Notes: generated by a model not told the origin, from the sequence alone. A stretch of 36,655 nt of DNA from HGM11416 sp964532155 (GCA_964532155.1 CAZHGN010000011.1:1-36655), one strand, 5' to 3'; positions 8,006-16,594 are shown, counted from the first letter of the stretch. Program-made: numbers and translations.

Positions 8006-8046
8006 AAAAGGCTATGCTTTAATACGTGACAAGCACAGCCTTTTAA
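8006..8046 (+). terminator. Terminator after the DNA glycosylase
   Basis: AAAAAGGCTATGCTT (8006 on) pairs with AAGCACAGCCTTTT (8031 on) with a single A/C mismatch; the 3' arm runs into a T-rich tail. It starts 5 nt after the stop codon. Confidence 0.8.
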
Positions 8047-8296
8047 TTTTAATAAATGGGGCAATAGGTCGATTATCGGCACTTTTAAAAGGGTTTTTAA
8101 TTAAAAAAGGCGCGTTTTAAATAATAAAAAAACACTAAAATCTACCTTTTAATTAAAGCCGAAAACGCGCTTTTGCGTATATTAAGAAGTTCGCGGTTAA
8201 TTGCCGCCGCCGCGTGCCGAGCGATGAAAGACGAAAGCCGTTTTTTTATCGTAATTTTTCCTTTAAGAATTTTTTTGCGGTTAAAGAATAAAACCA
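8047..8296. other. Intergenic stretch with long inverted repeats
   Basis: No gene is seen. GCGCGTTTT near 8111 is complementary to AAAACGCGC near 8163, and AATTAAAAAAGG near 8098 to CCTTTTAATT near 8146, so the interval could form a large AT-rich stem. I found no glycine-riboswitch signature here although the glycine cleavage genes follow. Confidence 0.45.
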
Positions 8297-8325
8297 TTGC
8301 AAAAAAGAACGTTTTATAGTAAAAT
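8297..8325 (+). promoter_or_regulatory. Promoter placing the transcription start at the lplA ATG
   Basis: TTGCAA (8297-8302), 17-nt spacer and TAAAAT (8320-8325). The expected start, about 7 nt after the -10, is base 8332, which is the A of the lplA start codon. No ribosome site lies before the ATG, consistent with a leaderless mRNA. Confidence 0.6.
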
Positions 8326-8331
8326 AATTCT

Positions 8332-9333
8332 ATGGAAGATTTAGCTTTTCATCTCGTTCAATCGAATACGCTCGATCCCTATTGCAATCTTGCCGCCGAA
8401 AGCACGATGACCGATTGCGACGGGAACGATTGTTATTTCTATTTATGGGTAAATAGGCCTACCGTCGTTATCGGATATAATCAAAATCCCTTTGCGGAAT
8501 GCGATTTAAACGCTTTAAAGGCGGACGGCGTTATGCTTGCTCGCAGAAGAACGGGGGGCGGTGCCGTCTATCACGACGAATGCAATCTAAACTTTTCGTT
8601 TGCAATGCCCAACGCTTTGTACGATACCGCGAGGCAGTCGGAGGTTATATTCAATGCGCTGAAAAAACTCGGGCTAAACGCCGAGCGCAACGGCCGCAAC
8701 GATTTCACCTTGGACGGTCGCAAGTTTTCGGGCAACGCTTATTACAACGGCAAGCGCCGCTCTCTTCATCACGGAACGCTTATGGTAAACGTCGATTGCT
8801 CTGTCATGAAACGTTACCTTACTCCGCACAAACTAAAGCTCGAAAAGAAGGGCGTGGAGTCCGTTCGTTCGCGCGTGGTGAACCTTTGCGAGGTCGATGA
8901 TAAAATCACGGTGAATATGCTGAAAACCGCCCTATACGCCGCTTTTTGCGAAGAATACGGTTGCGATTTAGCCGTTCGTACCCCCGATTTTAAAGAGAGC
9001 AAAACGCTTGCCGAAAAATATTCGTCTTACGGCTATTTATACGGCAAATGGGAAAACGCAAGCCCTGCTTTAGTTGAAAAAACAGAGTGGGGGTTGGTTT
9101 CGCTGTACTTTTCCGAAACGCATTCGGGCGGCTCGGTGCGCATTTCGACCGACGGATTGTTTCCCCGCGCAGTCGCTCTTGCCGAAGATTTTTGTTCAAA
9201 ACTACTGTTTTCGGGCGAGTTTTCGACCGAGGCGATTAATAAGTTTTGCATAACGAACGAGCTAACCGAAGGCTCGCAAGAATATTTGTTTTTCTGCCGT
9301 TTGGTGCGACTCGTTCACGACGGTAAACGTTAA
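8332..9333 (+). CDS. lplA: Lipoate--protein ligase
   Basis: 333 residues, normal for LplA. The hallmark RRRTGGGAVYHD is at 71-82 and the conserved lysine that contacts the lipoyl-adenylate is K131 in GRKFSGNAYY. The C-terminal ~80 residues fit the accessory domain of LplA. The enzyme activates free lipoate with ATP and attaches it to a lysine of lipoyl domains; here the obvious target is GcvH, encoded two genes downstream. It is 38 nt ahead of gcvT on the same strand, so it likely heads the glycine cleavage operon. The ATG has no Shine-Dalgarno and coincides with the predicted transcription start. Confidence 0.95.
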   Translation: MEDLAFHLVQSNTLDPYCNLAAESTMTDCDGNDCYFYLWVNRPTVVIGYNQNPFAECDLNALKADGVMLARRRTGGGAVYHDECNLNFSFAMPNALYDTARQSEVIFNALKKLGLNAERNGRNDFTLDGRKFSGNAYYNGKRRSLHHGTLMVNVDCSVMKRYLTPHKLKLEKKGVESVRSRVVNLCEVDDKITVNMLKTALYAAFCEEYGCDLAVRTPDFKESKTLAEKYSSYGYLYGKWENASPALVEKTEWGLVSLYFSETHSGGSVRISTDGLFPRAVALAEDFCSKLLFSGEFSTEAINKFCITNELTEGSQEYLFFCRLVRLVHDGKR

Positions 9334-9371
9334 AGTAAATTTTGCTTTTTAGGAGTAAATTGGAGTAAATT

Positions 9372-10451
9372 ATGGATAAGAAAACCGCTCTTTACGATAA
9401 GCACGTCGAACTTGGCGGCAAAATGGTGAGTTTTGCCGGCTGGGCGCTTCCCGTAAGCTACGGCAACGGAATACTATTCGAGCATGCCGCCGTGCGCGAG
9501 CGCGTGGGACTATTCGACGTTTCGCACATGGGTGAAATCGAGATTACCGGCGAAAACGCGACCGCCGCTCTTCAACGGCTGGTCAGTAACAGGGTAGACG
9601 ATATGCAGATCGGTCAATGTCGCTACGCGCTTTTGCCGTATGCGGACGGCGGTATAGTCGACGATTTGCTCATTTACAAATTCGACGATTGCAAATATAT
9701 GCTTGTGGTCAACGCGTCCAACGCGGACAAGGACTTCGCGCATATAACCGAGAATATTTCGCTCGGCGCCGTTGCTGTTAATCTTTCGGACAAAATATCT
9801 CAGCTTGCCTTGCAAGGTCCTTTGGCTTGCCGCGTTATGGCTAAACTGTGCGATTCCGATCTTCTTCCGCAAAAGAATTACAGATTCGCAAGCGATATCG
9901 ATGTTGCCGGCAAGCGCTGCCTCGTATCGACGACGGGCTATACCGGCGAACTCGGTTACGAAATTTATACCGACAACGCAAGCGTTTGCGGCTTATACGA
10001 GGCGATTTTGGAAGCGGGCAAAGAATACGGTCTTCAACCGATCGGCTTGGGCGCGCGCGACACTTTGCGTTTCGAATGCTGTATGACGCTTTACGGACAT
10101 GAACTTTCTGCCGATTACAAACTAAACGAGGTCGGCTTGGATTTTGCGGTAAAGCACGGGCTCGGCTACATAGGCGAACTGCCCGAAAACGCAACGCCCG
10201 AGTTTTTGCGCATAGGTTTAAAGCTTACGGATAAAGGCGTTCTTCGCGAGCATCTTAAGGTGTACGACGGCGACGGCAACGAGGTTGGCATTACCACTTC
10301 GGGCGGCGTTTGTCCGACGGTAGGCGGTTCGTTCGCAATGGCTCGCGTTCGCAGAGAACATGCCGATTTGAACGAATATTTCGTGGACGTGCGCGGCAGA
10401 AAACTCAGAACGGTGCCTGCGCAAATGCCCTTTTACAAACGTTCTAAATAA
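9372..10451 (+). CDS. gcvT: Glycine cleavage system T protein, aminomethyltransferase
   Basis: 359 residues. The N-terminal half has SFAGWALPVSYG and the folate-region motif FDVSHMGEIEI; STTGYTGELGYEIY and LGARDTLRFE lie in the middle, and the C-terminal barrel ends with the usual VPAQMPFYK. GcvT transfers the methylene group from lipoyl-bound aminomethyl on GcvH to tetrahydrofolate, releasing ammonia. The ribosome site is a GGAG at 9362-9365, inside an 11-bp direct duplication (GGAGTAAATT motif twice). GcvH, GcvPA and GcvPB follow in order, so only the L protein (dihydrolipoyl dehydrogenase) is missing locally. Confidence 0.97.
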   Translation: MDKKTALYDKHVELGGKMVSFAGWALPVSYGNGILFEHAAVRERVGLFDVSHMGEIEITGENATAALQRLVSNRVDDMQIGQCRYALLPYADGGIVDDLLIYKFDDCKYMLVVNASNADKDFAHITENISLGAVAVNLSDKISQLALQGPLACRVMAKLCDSDLLPQKNYRFASDIDVAGKRCLVSTTGYTGELGYEIYTDNASVCGLYEAILEAGKEYGLQPIGLGARDTLRFECCMTLYGHELSADYKLNEVGLDFAVKHGLGYIGELPENATPEFLRIGLKLTDKGVLREHLKVYDGDGNEVGITTSGGVCPTVGGSFAMARVRREHADLNEYFVDVRGRKLRTVPAQMPFYKRSK

Positions 10452-10476
10452 GTTAAATAAGCCGATAAAGCAGGGC

Positions 10477-10532
10477 GCAACGCGAAGCAATTTTAAACTG
10501 CTTTCGCGTCGTGCATTAAGCGGCGGCTTAAT
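10477..10532 (+). other. Two stem-loops between gcvT and gcvH
   Basis: First: ACGCGAAGCA (10479-10488) with TGCTTTCGCGT (10499-10509), one bulge. Second: ATTAAGC / GCTTAAT (10515-10521 with 10526-10532), loop GGCG. Neither has a T-tract, so they look like mRNA processing or stability elements rather than terminators. Confidence 0.55.
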
Positions 10533-10581
10533 AATATGACGATAAAAACCGACTAAAACCTAAAATAACGGGAGGCAAATT

Positions 10582-10938
10582 ATGAAATTTACTAAAACAC
10601 ACGAATGGATGATTGAAGAAGACGGAATAGTAACCGTCGGCATAACCGACTACGCTCAAAACGAAATGGGCGACATCGTATACGCGGAACTGCCCGAAGC
10701 GGGAAAAACGCTGACTGCGGGCGAGGACGCTTGCGAGCTGGAATCGGTAAAGGCGGTTGCCCCGGTAGTAAGCCCGGTGGGCGGCGAAGTCGTTGAAGCA
10801 AACGGCGCGTTGGACGACGATCCTTCCGCTATAAACCGCGAGCCGCTCGTTTCTTGGTTGTTTAAGGTCAAAGCCGACGGAACGACCGTCGACACGATGA
10901 CCGAGGAAGAATACGCAAAATATATTAAAACGCTGTAA
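10582..10938 (+). CDS. gcvH: Glycine cleavage system H protein
   Basis: 118 residues, a single lipoyl domain. The lipoylation site is K57 in ELESVKAVAPV, exactly the family signature, and the N-terminus has HEWM and the ITDYAQNEMGDIVY strand. It carries the aminomethyl intermediate between the P, T and L proteins. GGGAGG lies 7 nt before the ATG. The two hairpins upstream separate it from gcvT by 130 nt, which could allow a different transcript level for this small, abundant carrier. Confidence 0.98.
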   Translation: MKFTKTHEWMIEEDGIVTVGITDYAQNEMGDIVYAELPEAGKTLTAGEDACELESVKAVAPVVSPVGGEVVEANGALDDDPSAINREPLVSWLFKVKADGTTVDTMTEEEYAKYIKTL

Positions 10939-10955
10939 TATCGGAGAAAAACAAT

Positions 10956-12269
10956 ATGGCAAAATATACTCCGCACACACAAGCCGACGTTAAGGAAATG
11001 CTGTCCGCACTCGGCTTAAAGAGTCCGTCCGCCTTGTTCGACGACGTGCCTTCAGACATACGCTATCCCGATTGCGGAATGAAATCGGGAATGTCGGAAG
11101 CGGACGCAGAACTGAAACTCAACGCGCTCGCCGCAAAAAACCGCGTTTACGATACGGTTTTTATGGGCGCAGGCGCATATAAGCATTATATACCCGCCGC
11201 AGTGCGCAATCTTTCCGCTCGAAACGAATTCGTAACGGCATACACGCCCTACCAAGCGGAAATGTCGCAAGGCGTGCTTCAGTCGATATACGAATACCAA
11301 TCGCTTATTTGCAGGCTTACCGGAATGGACGTTTCCAACGCTTCCCATTACGACGGCGCGACTGCCGCCGCCGAGGCTTGCCTTATGTTTGCCGACGGCA
11401 AGAAAAACAAGGTGCTCGTTTCCTCCCTTATAAAGCCCGACGTAAAGCGAGTTATGGCTACCTACTTCGAGGGGCGCGGAATTAAACTCGTTACCGTCGA
11501 AGCCATAGCCGCCACCGCCAATATGGAAAAGCTTAACGCCGAACTTGACGACGACGTTCTCGCCGTCTATTTGGAGCAGCCTAACTTTTACGGCGTAATC
11601 GAGGATATGAACGCCCTTTCGCACATGGTGCACTCTTCGGGTGCAAAGCTCGTCGTCGGAGTTTATCCGATAAGCCTCGGGCTGCTTAAAAAACCGTCCG
11701 AGTACGATGCCGACGTCGTTGTAGGCGAGGCGCAGTGCTTGGGCTTGCCGCTGTCTTTCGGGGGCGCGTATCTCGGCTTTATGGCTACCAAAGAGCAATA
11801 TATGCGCAAACTGCCCGGCAGAATTGTCGGCGAAACGGTAGACGCAAACGGCAAAAGGGCGTACGTTCTAACGCTGCAAGCGCGCGAACAACATATCCGC
11901 AGGGAAAAGGCCTCGTCCAACATTTGCTCGAACGAAGCGCATTGCGCGCTTACTGCGGGAATGTACCTTTCATTTATGGGCAAAGAGGGCATAAAAGAGG
12001 TCGCCAAGGCGTGCACGGCTAACGCGCACTATTTGCAATTTGCGTTGGCTAAAGCGGGCATAGGAGTAAAGTATCGGGACGAGTTTTTCAACGAGTTCGT
12101 CACGCTTTCAAAGTGTACGGCGGAAAATATGCTTAACGCGCTCGCTCAAAACGGCATTTTGGGCGGTTATAAAATAGGCACGCACGAAATATTGTGGTGC
12201 GCAACCGAGCTTAACACTCGCGAAGAAATGGACAGATGCGCTGAAATATGCGGGGAGGTCAACAAATGA
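10956..12269 (+). CDS. gcvPA: Glycine dehydrogenase (decarboxylating) subunit 1
   Basis: 437 residues, usual for the alpha subunit of the split P protein. SALGLKSPSALFDDVP at the start and GAGAYKHYIPAAV, TAYTPYQAEMSQG and NASHYDGATAAAEA are strongly conserved in this family. It resembles the PLP fold but lacks the PLP lysine, which is in subunit 2. With GcvPB it decarboxylates glycine and loads the remaining aminomethyl group onto GcvH. GGAG lies ahead of the ATG 17 nt after gcvH. Its stop overlaps the gcvPB start as ATGA, giving coupled translation and equal subunit dosage. Confidence 0.97.
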   Translation: MAKYTPHTQADVKEMLSALGLKSPSALFDDVPSDIRYPDCGMKSGMSEADAELKLNALAAKNRVYDTVFMGAGAYKHYIPAAVRNLSARNEFVTAYTPYQAEMSQGVLQSIYEYQSLICRLTGMDVSNASHYDGATAAAEACLMFADGKKNKVLVSSLIKPDVKRVMATYFEGRGIKLVTVEAIAATANMEKLNAELDDDVLAVYLEQPNFYGVIEDMNALSHMVHSSGAKLVVGVYPISLGLLKKPSEYDADVVVGEAQCLGLPLSFGGAYLGFMATKEQYMRKLPGRIVGETVDANGKRAYVLTLQAREQHIRREKASSNICSNEAHCALTAGMYLSFMGKEGIKEVAKACTANAHYLQFALAKAGIGVKYRDEFFNEFVTLSKCTAENMLNALAQNGILGGYKIGTHEILWCATELNTREEMDRCAEICGEVNK

Positions 12270-13690
12270 CGACCGTTTTCGAGCTTTCTAAAAAGGGCAG
12301 GAAGGCGTGGCAAATTCCCACCTGCACCGTGCCCGAATACGAGCTTAAGGATAAATATTTGACGGAAACCGAAACCGAGCTGCCCGAGGCGGACGAACTT
12401 ACTCTCGTTCGGCATTATATGGAACTTTCAAAGGCGGCGTTCGGTGTGGACGACGGTTTTTATCCGCTCGGCTCGTGTACGATGAAATACAATCCCAAGG
12501 TAAACGAGATCACCGCCTCGCTTAAAGGCTTTGCCGATCTTCATCCGTTGCAAAAAAAGCGTGATATTCAGGGCAGTATAGAACTTATTTGCCGTCTGCA
12601 GCGCGCGCTTTGCGATATTACCGGAATGGACGCCGCCTCTCTTCAACCGGCGGCGGGTGCTCACGGCGAGTTTACCGGGCTTAAGATAATTCGCAAATAT
12701 CATATCGACAGAGGGGACGTTGAAAGAACCAAGGTTATCGTTCCCGATTCCGCGCACGGAACGAATCCGGCGAGCGCGGCGCTTTGCGGAATGCAGGTTG
12801 TGAGTATTCCGTCCACGCCCGACGGGCTCGTCGATCTCGACGCGTTAAGGGCGGCTTGCGACGAGCATACGGCGGCGTTCATGCTGACTAATCCCAACAC
12901 TTTGGGTAAGTTTGAAAAGAATATACGAGAAATATCGACGATAGTGCATGCCGCGGGCGGTTTGCTTTATTACGACGGAGCAAACCTCAACGCAGTTATG
13001 GGCGTCGCGCGCCCCGCCGATATGGGATTCGACGCGGTGCATCTCAATTTGCATAAGACGTTCTCGGCGCCGCACGGCGGTGGCGGACCGGGTAGCGGCC
13101 CCGTTTGCGTAAAAGCGGAACTTGCGCCTTTCTTGCCCTCTCCCGTTGCGATAAAGGATAAATCTTCCACATATTCGCTTGTAGAACCCGAAAAGACGAT
13201 CGGCAAGGTTAAGGCTTTTTACGGCAATTTCAACGTGCTCGTAAAGGCGTACACGTATATTCTCGTGCTCGGCGAAGAGGGATTGCGCAATGCGGCTGAA
13301 ATGGCTGTTTTAAACGCAAACTACCTCAAAAAACTGCTCGAAAAATACGACGTTAACAAGGGCGAAGGGTGCATGCACGAGTTCGTTCTTTCAATGGAAA
13401 AGGTCAAGAACGAAACGGGAGTATCCGCTCTCGATATAGCCAAAGCCATGATAGATCTCGGCATTCATCCGCCGACGATGTATTTTCCGCAGATAGTGCA
13501 CGAGGCGCTTATGTTCGAGCCGACCGAAACCGAAAACAAAGAAACGCTCGAGCGTGCCGCAGAGGCGATTATCGGCGTTATAGATAGAGCTTACGAACGC
13601 CCCGAAGAGGTAAAAAGCGCGCCGCTGTCTACGCCGGTCGGTCGCCCCGACGAGGTTTTGGCGGCAAGAAAGCCCAAGCTTAAGGACTAA
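12266..13690 (+). CDS. gcvPB: Glycine dehydrogenase (decarboxylating) subunit 2
   Basis: 474 residues. The PLP-binding lysine is K264 in HLNLHKTFSAPHGGGG; GSCTMKYNPKVNE and SAHGTNPASAALCG are further family signatures. I start it at the ATG overlapping the gcvPA stop (ATGA) because GGGGAGG lies 7 nt upstream; an ATG 18 nt earlier (12248) would leave no ribosome site. It pairs with GcvPA to form the P protein. This split form is common in Firmicutes, archaea and Thermotoga, while E. coli has a single-chain P protein. Confidence 0.97.
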   Translation: MTTVFELSKKGRKAWQIPTCTVPEYELKDKYLTETETELPEADELTLVRHYMELSKAAFGVDDGFYPLGSCTMKYNPKVNEITASLKGFADLHPLQKKRDIQGSIELICRLQRALCDITGMDAASLQPAAGAHGEFTGLKIIRKYHIDRGDVERTKVIVPDSAHGTNPASAALCGMQVVSIPSTPDGLVDLDALRAACDEHTAAFMLTNPNTLGKFEKNIREISTIVHAAGGLLYYDGANLNAVMGVARPADMGFDAVHLNLHKTFSAPHGGGGPGSGPVCVKAELAPFLPSPVAIKDKSSTYSLVEPEKTIGKVKAFYGNFNVLVKAYTYILVLGEEGLRNAAEMAVLNANYLKKLLEKYDVNKGEGCMHEFVLSMEKVKNETGVSALDIAKAMIDLGIHPPTMYFPQIVHEALMFEPTETENKETLERAAEAIIGVIDRAYERPEEVKSAPLSTPVGRPDEVLAARKPKLKD

Positions 13691-13711
13691 ACTAACGGAG
13701 CTAACGATAAA

Positions 13712-14686
13712 ATGAACGATATAAAGACGAAAATTTTTGAAAAAATTGAAGAATACGAGACGATAGTCATAATAAGACATATACGACCGGACGGCGACTC
13801 GGTCGGCTCTACGCTCGGACTTCGCGAAATTCTCAGGCTGACTTATCCCGAAAAGCGCATTCTTACGGTCAACGAGGACTATTCCGAATATATGGCTTTT
13901 TTGGGCGAAGAGGACGGTGCGATTTCGGACGACGAATATAAGAACGCGCTCGTAATTGCAATCGATACCGCTTCGGTAGACAGACTTTCCAATAAAAAAT
14001 ACGCGCTCGGAAAAGAACTTATAAAAATCGATCACCATATAGACATTGCGCCCTACGGCGATATCGTTTGGGTTGAGGATTGGCGTTCTTCGGCGTGCGA
14101 GATGATAGCCGATTTTTACCTTACTTTTAAGGATAAATTAAAAATCAGCCCATACGCCGCCACGTGCGTTTACGCAGGTATGGTTACCGATACCGGGCGG
14201 TTTAAATACGAGGTATGCGGCGAAACGATGCGTTGCGCCGCCGCGCTTTTGGACATCGGGATCGATACCGAAACGCTTTACGCTCGGCTCGGCTTGGAAG
14301 ATTTTTCTTATTATAAATTTCAGTCGTATGTTTTCGGCAAATGCCAAATTACTCAAAACGGAGTAGTCTATCTTTACGTAACCGACGAAATGAAGAAAGA
14401 ACTCGGCATTACCAACGAGCAAGCGAGCAGTAGCGTTTCGTTTATCGACGGGATAAAGGGCAGTCTTATTTGGGCGGCGTTTATCGACAACGGCGACGGT
14501 TCTATCAGAGTAAGGCTCCGTTCGCGCTTTTTGGATATCAACGAACTTGCCGAACGTTATCACGGCGGCGGTCACGCAAAAGCGGCAGGGGCTACGTGTT
14601 ATTCGATAGAGGAAATGAACGCGCTTATCGCCGAGGCGGACAAGCTTCTCGGCGAATATAAAAACACGCACGAGGGCTGGTTATGA
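13712..14686 (+). CDS. DHH/DHHA1 phosphoesterase, NrnA-like (nanoRNase / pAp phosphatase)
   Basis: 324 residues. The DHH domain shows motif I HIRPDGDSVGS (H23, D27, D29), motif II with D85 in AIDTASVD and motif III DHH at 107-109; the C-terminal DHHA1 domain ends with GGGHAKAAG. These manganese enzymes degrade 2-5 nt RNA oligonucleotides and dephosphorylate 3'-phosphoadenosine 5'-phosphate. It is 21 nt downstream of gcvPB with GGAG before the ATG, and its stop overlaps the surE start (ATGA). The grouping with surE suggests nucleotide turnover; the link to glycine cleavage is likely only transcriptional. Confidence 0.92.
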   Translation: MNDIKTKIFEKIEEYETIVIIRHIRPDGDSVGSTLGLREILRLTYPEKRILTVNEDYSEYMAFLGEEDGAISDDEYKNALVIAIDTASVDRLSNKKYALGKELIKIDHHIDIAPYGDIVWVEDWRSSACEMIADFYLTFKDKLKISPYAATCVYAGMVTDTGRFKYEVCGETMRCAAALLDIGIDTETLYARLGLEDFSYYKFQSYVFGKCQITQNGVVYLYVTDEMKKELGITNEQASSSVSFIDGIKGSLIWAAFIDNGDGSIRVRLRSRFLDINELAERYHGGGHAKAAGATCYSIEEMNALIAEADKLLGEYKNTHEGWL

Positions 14687-15408
14687 AAATTCTTATAACC
14701 AACGACGACGGTATAGAGTCGGAGGGCATTTTGCGCCTTGCCGAATGGGCGAAAAAGTTGGGCTCGGTCGTGCTGTGCGCGCCTAAGTTTCAACAAAGCG
14801 GAAAGAGTCATGGCATCGAAATCCACGATGCGTTTGAAATTAAAAAGGTCGATTCGCCCGCGGACGTGCCTGCGTACTCGGTCGATTCCACACCTGCAGA
14901 TTGCGTGCGTTACGCCGTGCTCGGGTTAAAGGAACAATTCGATCTCGTGCTGTCGGGAATTAACCGCGGCTATAATATCGGCGAGGATATAGTGTATTCG
15001 GGAACGGCGGGCGCCGTGTTCGAGGCGCGTGCGCTGAAAATTAGGGCAATAGCCTTTTCTACGGACGTTCACGGCTTCGACAACGCGGTTAGTCATCTCG
15101 ACGAAATATACGGCTATATGTCCGATAACGGGCTTTTCGAGCATGGCGATCTGTTCAACGTCAACATCCCCGGCAACGATTTTAAGGGTATAAAAATCAC
15201 TCGTCAGGGAGACAGGTATTATCAAGACGAATTCGTGCGCGAGGATGGCGATTATTACCGTCAGCTCGGCGGTTGCATATATGCGCGCAGACACGCGCCC
15301 GACGACGATACCGAGGCGGTTTTGAGCGGGTACGCTTCGATAACTCCGCTTACCGTCGACAGAACGGACGTCGCCGCTTTTGCAAAACTCAAATCGCTCG
15401 GCTTGTAA
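14683..15408 (+). CDS. surE: 5'/3'-nucleotidase SurE
   Basis: 241 residues. Metal ligands D8 and D9 in ITNDDG, S40 in QQSGKSHG and N94 in SGINRGYNIG make the complete SurE site; YSGTAGAVFEA is also conserved. SurE removes the phosphate from 5' and 3' nucleoside monophosphates and from short polyphosphates. Coupled to the upstream DHH phosphoesterase by a 4-nt overlap, so the two make a logical pair: oligoribonucleotides to mononucleotides to nucleosides. Confidence 0.97.
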   Translation: MKILITNDDGIESEGILRLAEWAKKLGSVVLCAPKFQQSGKSHGIEIHDAFEIKKVDSPADVPAYSVDSTPADCVRYAVLGLKEQFDLVLSGINRGYNIGEDIVYSGTAGAVFEARALKIRAIAFSTDVHGFDNAVSHLDEIYGYMSDNGLFEHGDLFNVNIPGNDFKGIKITRQGDRYYQDEFVREDGDYYRQLGGCIYARRHAPDDDTEAVLSGYASITPLTVDRTDVAAFAKLKSLGL

Positions 15409-15505
15409 GCATAAATATTATTGTTTGGTTGTTTTTGCACGATTATTTTTGCGATAAACGGTTAACTCGGTTCACCGTCGGGCGTTTTTCGCATAAGATA
15501 ACGGT

Positions 15506-16138
15506 GTGAAAAAGAAATGTGTTTTAAAAAGAAAAATCGCGCTTATTTGCCTTGCGGCGTTCGCTATATACGTTTTCTTTTCGGCAAGCGGCATGGCGGT
15601 GGCGTCGGGCGGCGAGTATTTTTCCTTTTCGGTTTCTAATTGCAGTTACGCCGCTATCGACGAATGCGTGCGCGGCGGGTATTTCGACGACCTCTGCTCG
15701 ATAGAAAAGGATTCGAGCGGTAAGGTCGCGCTGATCCGTACGAACGCAGTCGCGCTGAACGCATTGTCCGTGCGGCTTGCAAACGACTGCTACGCGCGGC
15801 TCGATCGGTTGACGAGCGACGGTTTTTTGGTGCCGTCGGGCGTTTTTACCGGTATCAGGCTGCTTTCCGGCGCAGGAAAAAAGGTTAGAATTAAACTTAA
15901 TTCCGTCCTTTCGGTGCAGTGCGATATGGTGCGCGAAGTGGCTTCTGCAGGGATTAACCAGTCGCGTATTACGCTTACGGCGGTAATACGCGCGGATATT
16001 TCCGTTTATACGCTTTTGGCACGCAAAAGCTACGTCGGCAAAATAGAAGTTCCCGTTTTCGACGATTTTATCGTCGGCGCCGTTCCGAGCGTATATTTAA
16101 GTTCGGAAGTCGTCGGCAGTTGTCGGAAAGGCGAATAG
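15506..16138 (+). CDS. yunB: Sporulation protein of the YunB/SpoYunB family
   Basis: 210 residues with one N-terminal hydrophobic helix (about 10-32). NAVALNALSVRLANDC, LVPSGVFTGIRLLSG, SAGINQSRITL and VPVFDDFIVGAVPSVYL correspond in order to the conserved blocks of Bacillus subtilis YunB, a mother-cell (sigma-E) protein needed for normal spore formation. It is somewhat shorter than the Bacillus protein. The start is a GTG with no visible ribosome site; CATAAGAT 7 nt upstream resembles the sigma-E -10 (CATACAAT) but a clear -35 is lacking. It is the best evidence here that the organism sporulates, or descends from spore formers. Confidence 0.8.
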   Translation: MKKKCVLKRKIALICLAAFAIYVFFSASGMAVASGGEYFSFSVSNCSYAAIDECVRGGYFDDLCSIEKDSSGKVALIRTNAVALNALSVRLANDCYARLDRLTSDGFLVPSGVFTGIRLLSGAGKKVRIKLNSVLSVQCDMVREVASAGINQSRITLTAVIRADISVYTLLARKSYVGKIEVPVFDDFIVGAVPSVYLSSEVVGSCRKGE

Positions 16139-16317
16139 GGGAAATAAGTCGAATAGAAATAATGCAGTAAATACGGCAAAAGGCAAAACGTCTTTAGAGT
16201 TTTTTTTATAAGGGTAACGTCTTGGAGTTGTAGTAACGGCAATAGCGAGGTGGCGGCAAGAGTAAATCGTTTTTTTGCAAAAAATACGCTAAATCGCATA
16301 AAAACGCCTCTCCGCGC
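16139..16317. other. Gene-free stretch between yunB and the tRNA promoter
   Basis: No gene and no convincing terminator for the yunB transcript. AACGTCTT occurs twice in direct orientation (16187 and 16217). It forms part of a 338-nt gap that ends at the tRNA. Confidence 0.5.
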
Positions 16318-16346
16318 TTGACAAGTCTTTTTTCGAAAGGTATAAT
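16318..16346 (+). promoter_or_regulatory. Perfect consensus sigma-A promoter for tRNA-Leu
   Basis: TTGACA (16318-16323), 17 nt, TATAAT (16341-16346): both hexamers match the consensus fully with ideal spacing. Expected start near 16353. Confidence 0.92.
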
Positions 16347-16352
16347 AAAAGG

Positions 16353-16476
16353 CACGAATGCTTGAATAAAGCCTTTCGTATCGGCGTTTTATCCGATGGT
16401 TCACTGTCGTAAGCGTAACGCGGTAAATAAGTTAACTTGTTTTGCCGCTCGTTTAAAAAAACGTCAAACTCAATAT
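16353..16476 (+). other. Long 5' leader of the tRNA-Leu precursor
   Basis: About 124 nt lie between the predicted start and the tRNA. Hairpins AAAGGC/GCCTTT (16348-16353 with 16371-16376) and ATCGG/CCGAT (16380-16384 with 16393-16397) are possible. Nothing coding is seen. Confidence 0.5.
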
Positions 16477-16565
16477 GCCGCTGTGGCGGAATAGGCAGAC
16501 GCAAGGGACTTAAAATCCCTCGATCTTCACCGATCGTGCCGGTTCGACCCCGGCCAGCGGCACCA
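16477..16565 (+). tRNA. tRNA-Leu, anticodon UAA
   Basis: Seven-base acceptor stem GCCGCTG (16477-16483) with CAGCGGC (16555-16561), discriminator A and encoded CCA to 16565. The anticodon arm GGGA-CTTAAAA-TCCC gives anticodon TAA. A long variable arm (CGATC/GATCG around TTCACC) makes it class II, and the T arm has GGTTCGACC. All arms are complete. Confidence 0.97.
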
Positions 16566-16566
16566 G

Positions 16567-16594
16567 AAAAAGCACGCATTTTGCGTGCTTTTTT
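16567..16594 (+). terminator. Terminator after tRNA-Leu
   Basis: AAGCACGCA (16570-16578) pairs with TGCGTGCTT (16582-16590) around a 3-nt loop; T-tract to 16594. It begins right after the CCA. Confidence 0.93.

Noticed and set aside
8047..8331. Glycine riboswitch ahead of the gcv operon
   Set aside because: No aptamer-like conserved segments seen; the promoter sits directly at the lplA ATG, leaving no leader for one.
12248..12265. Earlier ATG for gcvPB
   Set aside because: It would leave the GGGGAGG inside the coding region; the ATG overlapping the gcvPA stop has ideal spacing.
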